A stretch of 64,000 nt of DNA, taken from assembly GCF_021412585.1 (NCBI RefSeq), contig NZ_JAKCMI010000012.1, positions 186,001 to 250,000 of the forward strand, read 5' to 3'. A program made the position numbers and the translations under genes. A model generated the notes under the pieces. That model ran no database searches. It worked only from the letters and a program-made list of their open reading frames with translations, and had not been told where the DNA came from. Position 1 is the stretch's first letter. Each line of letters opens with the position of its first letter. Below are positions 63,674 to 64,000 of this stretch, piece after piece. Source of the stretch: Halomonas alkalisoli. Its GTDB lineage: Bacteria > Pseudomonadota > Gammaproteobacteria > Pseudomonadales > Halomonadaceae.

Positions 63674-64000
63674 GACGAATTTCTTGGCGGCACCGCCATC
63701 GAAGTCCGCGTAGCCCTGCGGGGCTTCGTCCAGGCTGATGACCTTGACGTTGACCGCGTCGGCGATCTTGACCTTGCCGAACAGGATCGCCTGCATCAGC
63801 GGACGGTGGTACTTCATCACCGGGCACTGCCCCGTGTGGAAGCTGTGAGACTTGGCCCAGCCGAGGCCGAAGCGCATGCTCAGCGCGCCCTGCTTGGCAG
63901 CGTCGTCGACGGCACCCGGATCTTCGGTCACATACAGGCCCGGGATGCCGATCTGGCCGCCGGCCCGGGTCAGCGACATTGCCGAGTTCAGTACCGTGGC
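63644..64000 (-). CDS. fdhA: Glutathione-independent formaldehyde dehydrogenase (3' part; gene leaves the window)
   Basis: Zinc-dependent medium-chain dehydrogenase that oxidises formaldehyde to formate with NAD without glutathione. Only the last 118 residues are present: ATVLNSAMSLTRAGGQIGIP, GLYVTEDPGAVDDAAKQGAL, RFGLGWAKSHSFHTGQCPVM and AKKFVIDPHGSVAA match Pseudomonas putida FdhA closely as I remember it. The 5' part with the zinc and NAD sites lies beyond the right edge. It is transcribed toward the formate dehydrogenase genes and consumes the formaldehyde made by GbcAB. Its final codons are duplicated twice downstream. Confidence 0.93.
   Translation of the reverse strand, partial: ATVLNSAMSLTRAGGQIGIPGLYVTEDPGAVDDAAKQGALSMRFGLGWAKSHSFHTGQCPVMKYHRPLMQAILFGKVKIADAVNVKVISLDEAPQGYADFDGGAAKKFVIDPHGSVAA

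Overview
The window looks like a chromosomal segment of a moderately halophilic gammaproteobacterium, most likely a Halomonas or a close relative in the Halomonadaceae. The evidence is the high G+C coding sequence, the start of an ectoine synthesis gene (ectA) at the left edge whose protein closely resembles Halomonas EctA as I remember it, a gammaproteobacterial tol-pal/ruv/uvrB/prfC gene complement, and a complete glycine-betaine catabolic locus at the right edge. These are recognitions from memory of the families; no database search was run.

Layout. 1-305: start of ectA with a promoter candidate. 543-5754: glutathione reductase, carbonic anhydrase, prolidase PepQ, a YheT-type hydrolase and MsrA. 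5820-15276: one minus-strand run of galU, a UDP-glucose-dehydrogenase-like protein lacking the catalytic Cys, a coiled-coil inner-membrane protein, tamA and tamB. 15437-16824: ubiG and a MupP-type phosphatase. 16872-27809: a long co-directional minus-strand block (fmdB-type gene, aspS, ruvC, ruvAB, ybgC, tolQRAB, pal, cpoB, yciK-type SDR). 28012-30860: plus-strand 2-hydroxyacid dehydrogenase, ribokinase and nucleoside hydrolase. Then acylphosphatase and leucine dehydrogenase. 32611-39334: a cyclic-di-GMP signalling island (PilZ plus degenerate HD-GYP protein, response regulator-EAL phosphodiesterase, hybrid histidine kinase) with a highly structured untranslated leader. 39335-52998: YihY-type membrane protein, NadM-Nudix, HypT-like LysR regulator, cardiolipin synthase, class I fumarase, Nei, uvrB, OsmC, an HMA-like mini-protein, ygfZ, a TatD-family nuclease and prfC.

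53413-64000 is a metabolic unit: a BCCT betaine transporter, the reductase and Rieske oxygenase of glycine betaine monooxygenase (gbcB, gbcA; divergent), an orphan 79-residue protein, a two-subunit NAD-linked formate dehydrogenase with fused FdsG-FdsB, and the 3' end of a glutathione-independent formaldehyde dehydrogenase. Together they would import betaine, demethylate it, and oxidise the released formaldehyde through formate to CO2 with NADH recovery.

Most notable for follow-up: tandem duplications of a gene's 3' end plus downstream hairpin at two places in the betaine locus (222 bp after the transporter, 90 bp after the formaldehyde dehydrogenase); a 14-codon leader ORF overlapping the formate dehydrogenase start beneath two operator-like palindromes; a nested RNA fold upstream of the hybrid kinase; a MITE-like inverted-repeat element at 46570-46667; and several predicted pseudo-enzymes (UGDH-like, HD-GYP, Nudix). 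No rRNA, tRNA, CRISPR array or transposase gene was seen.
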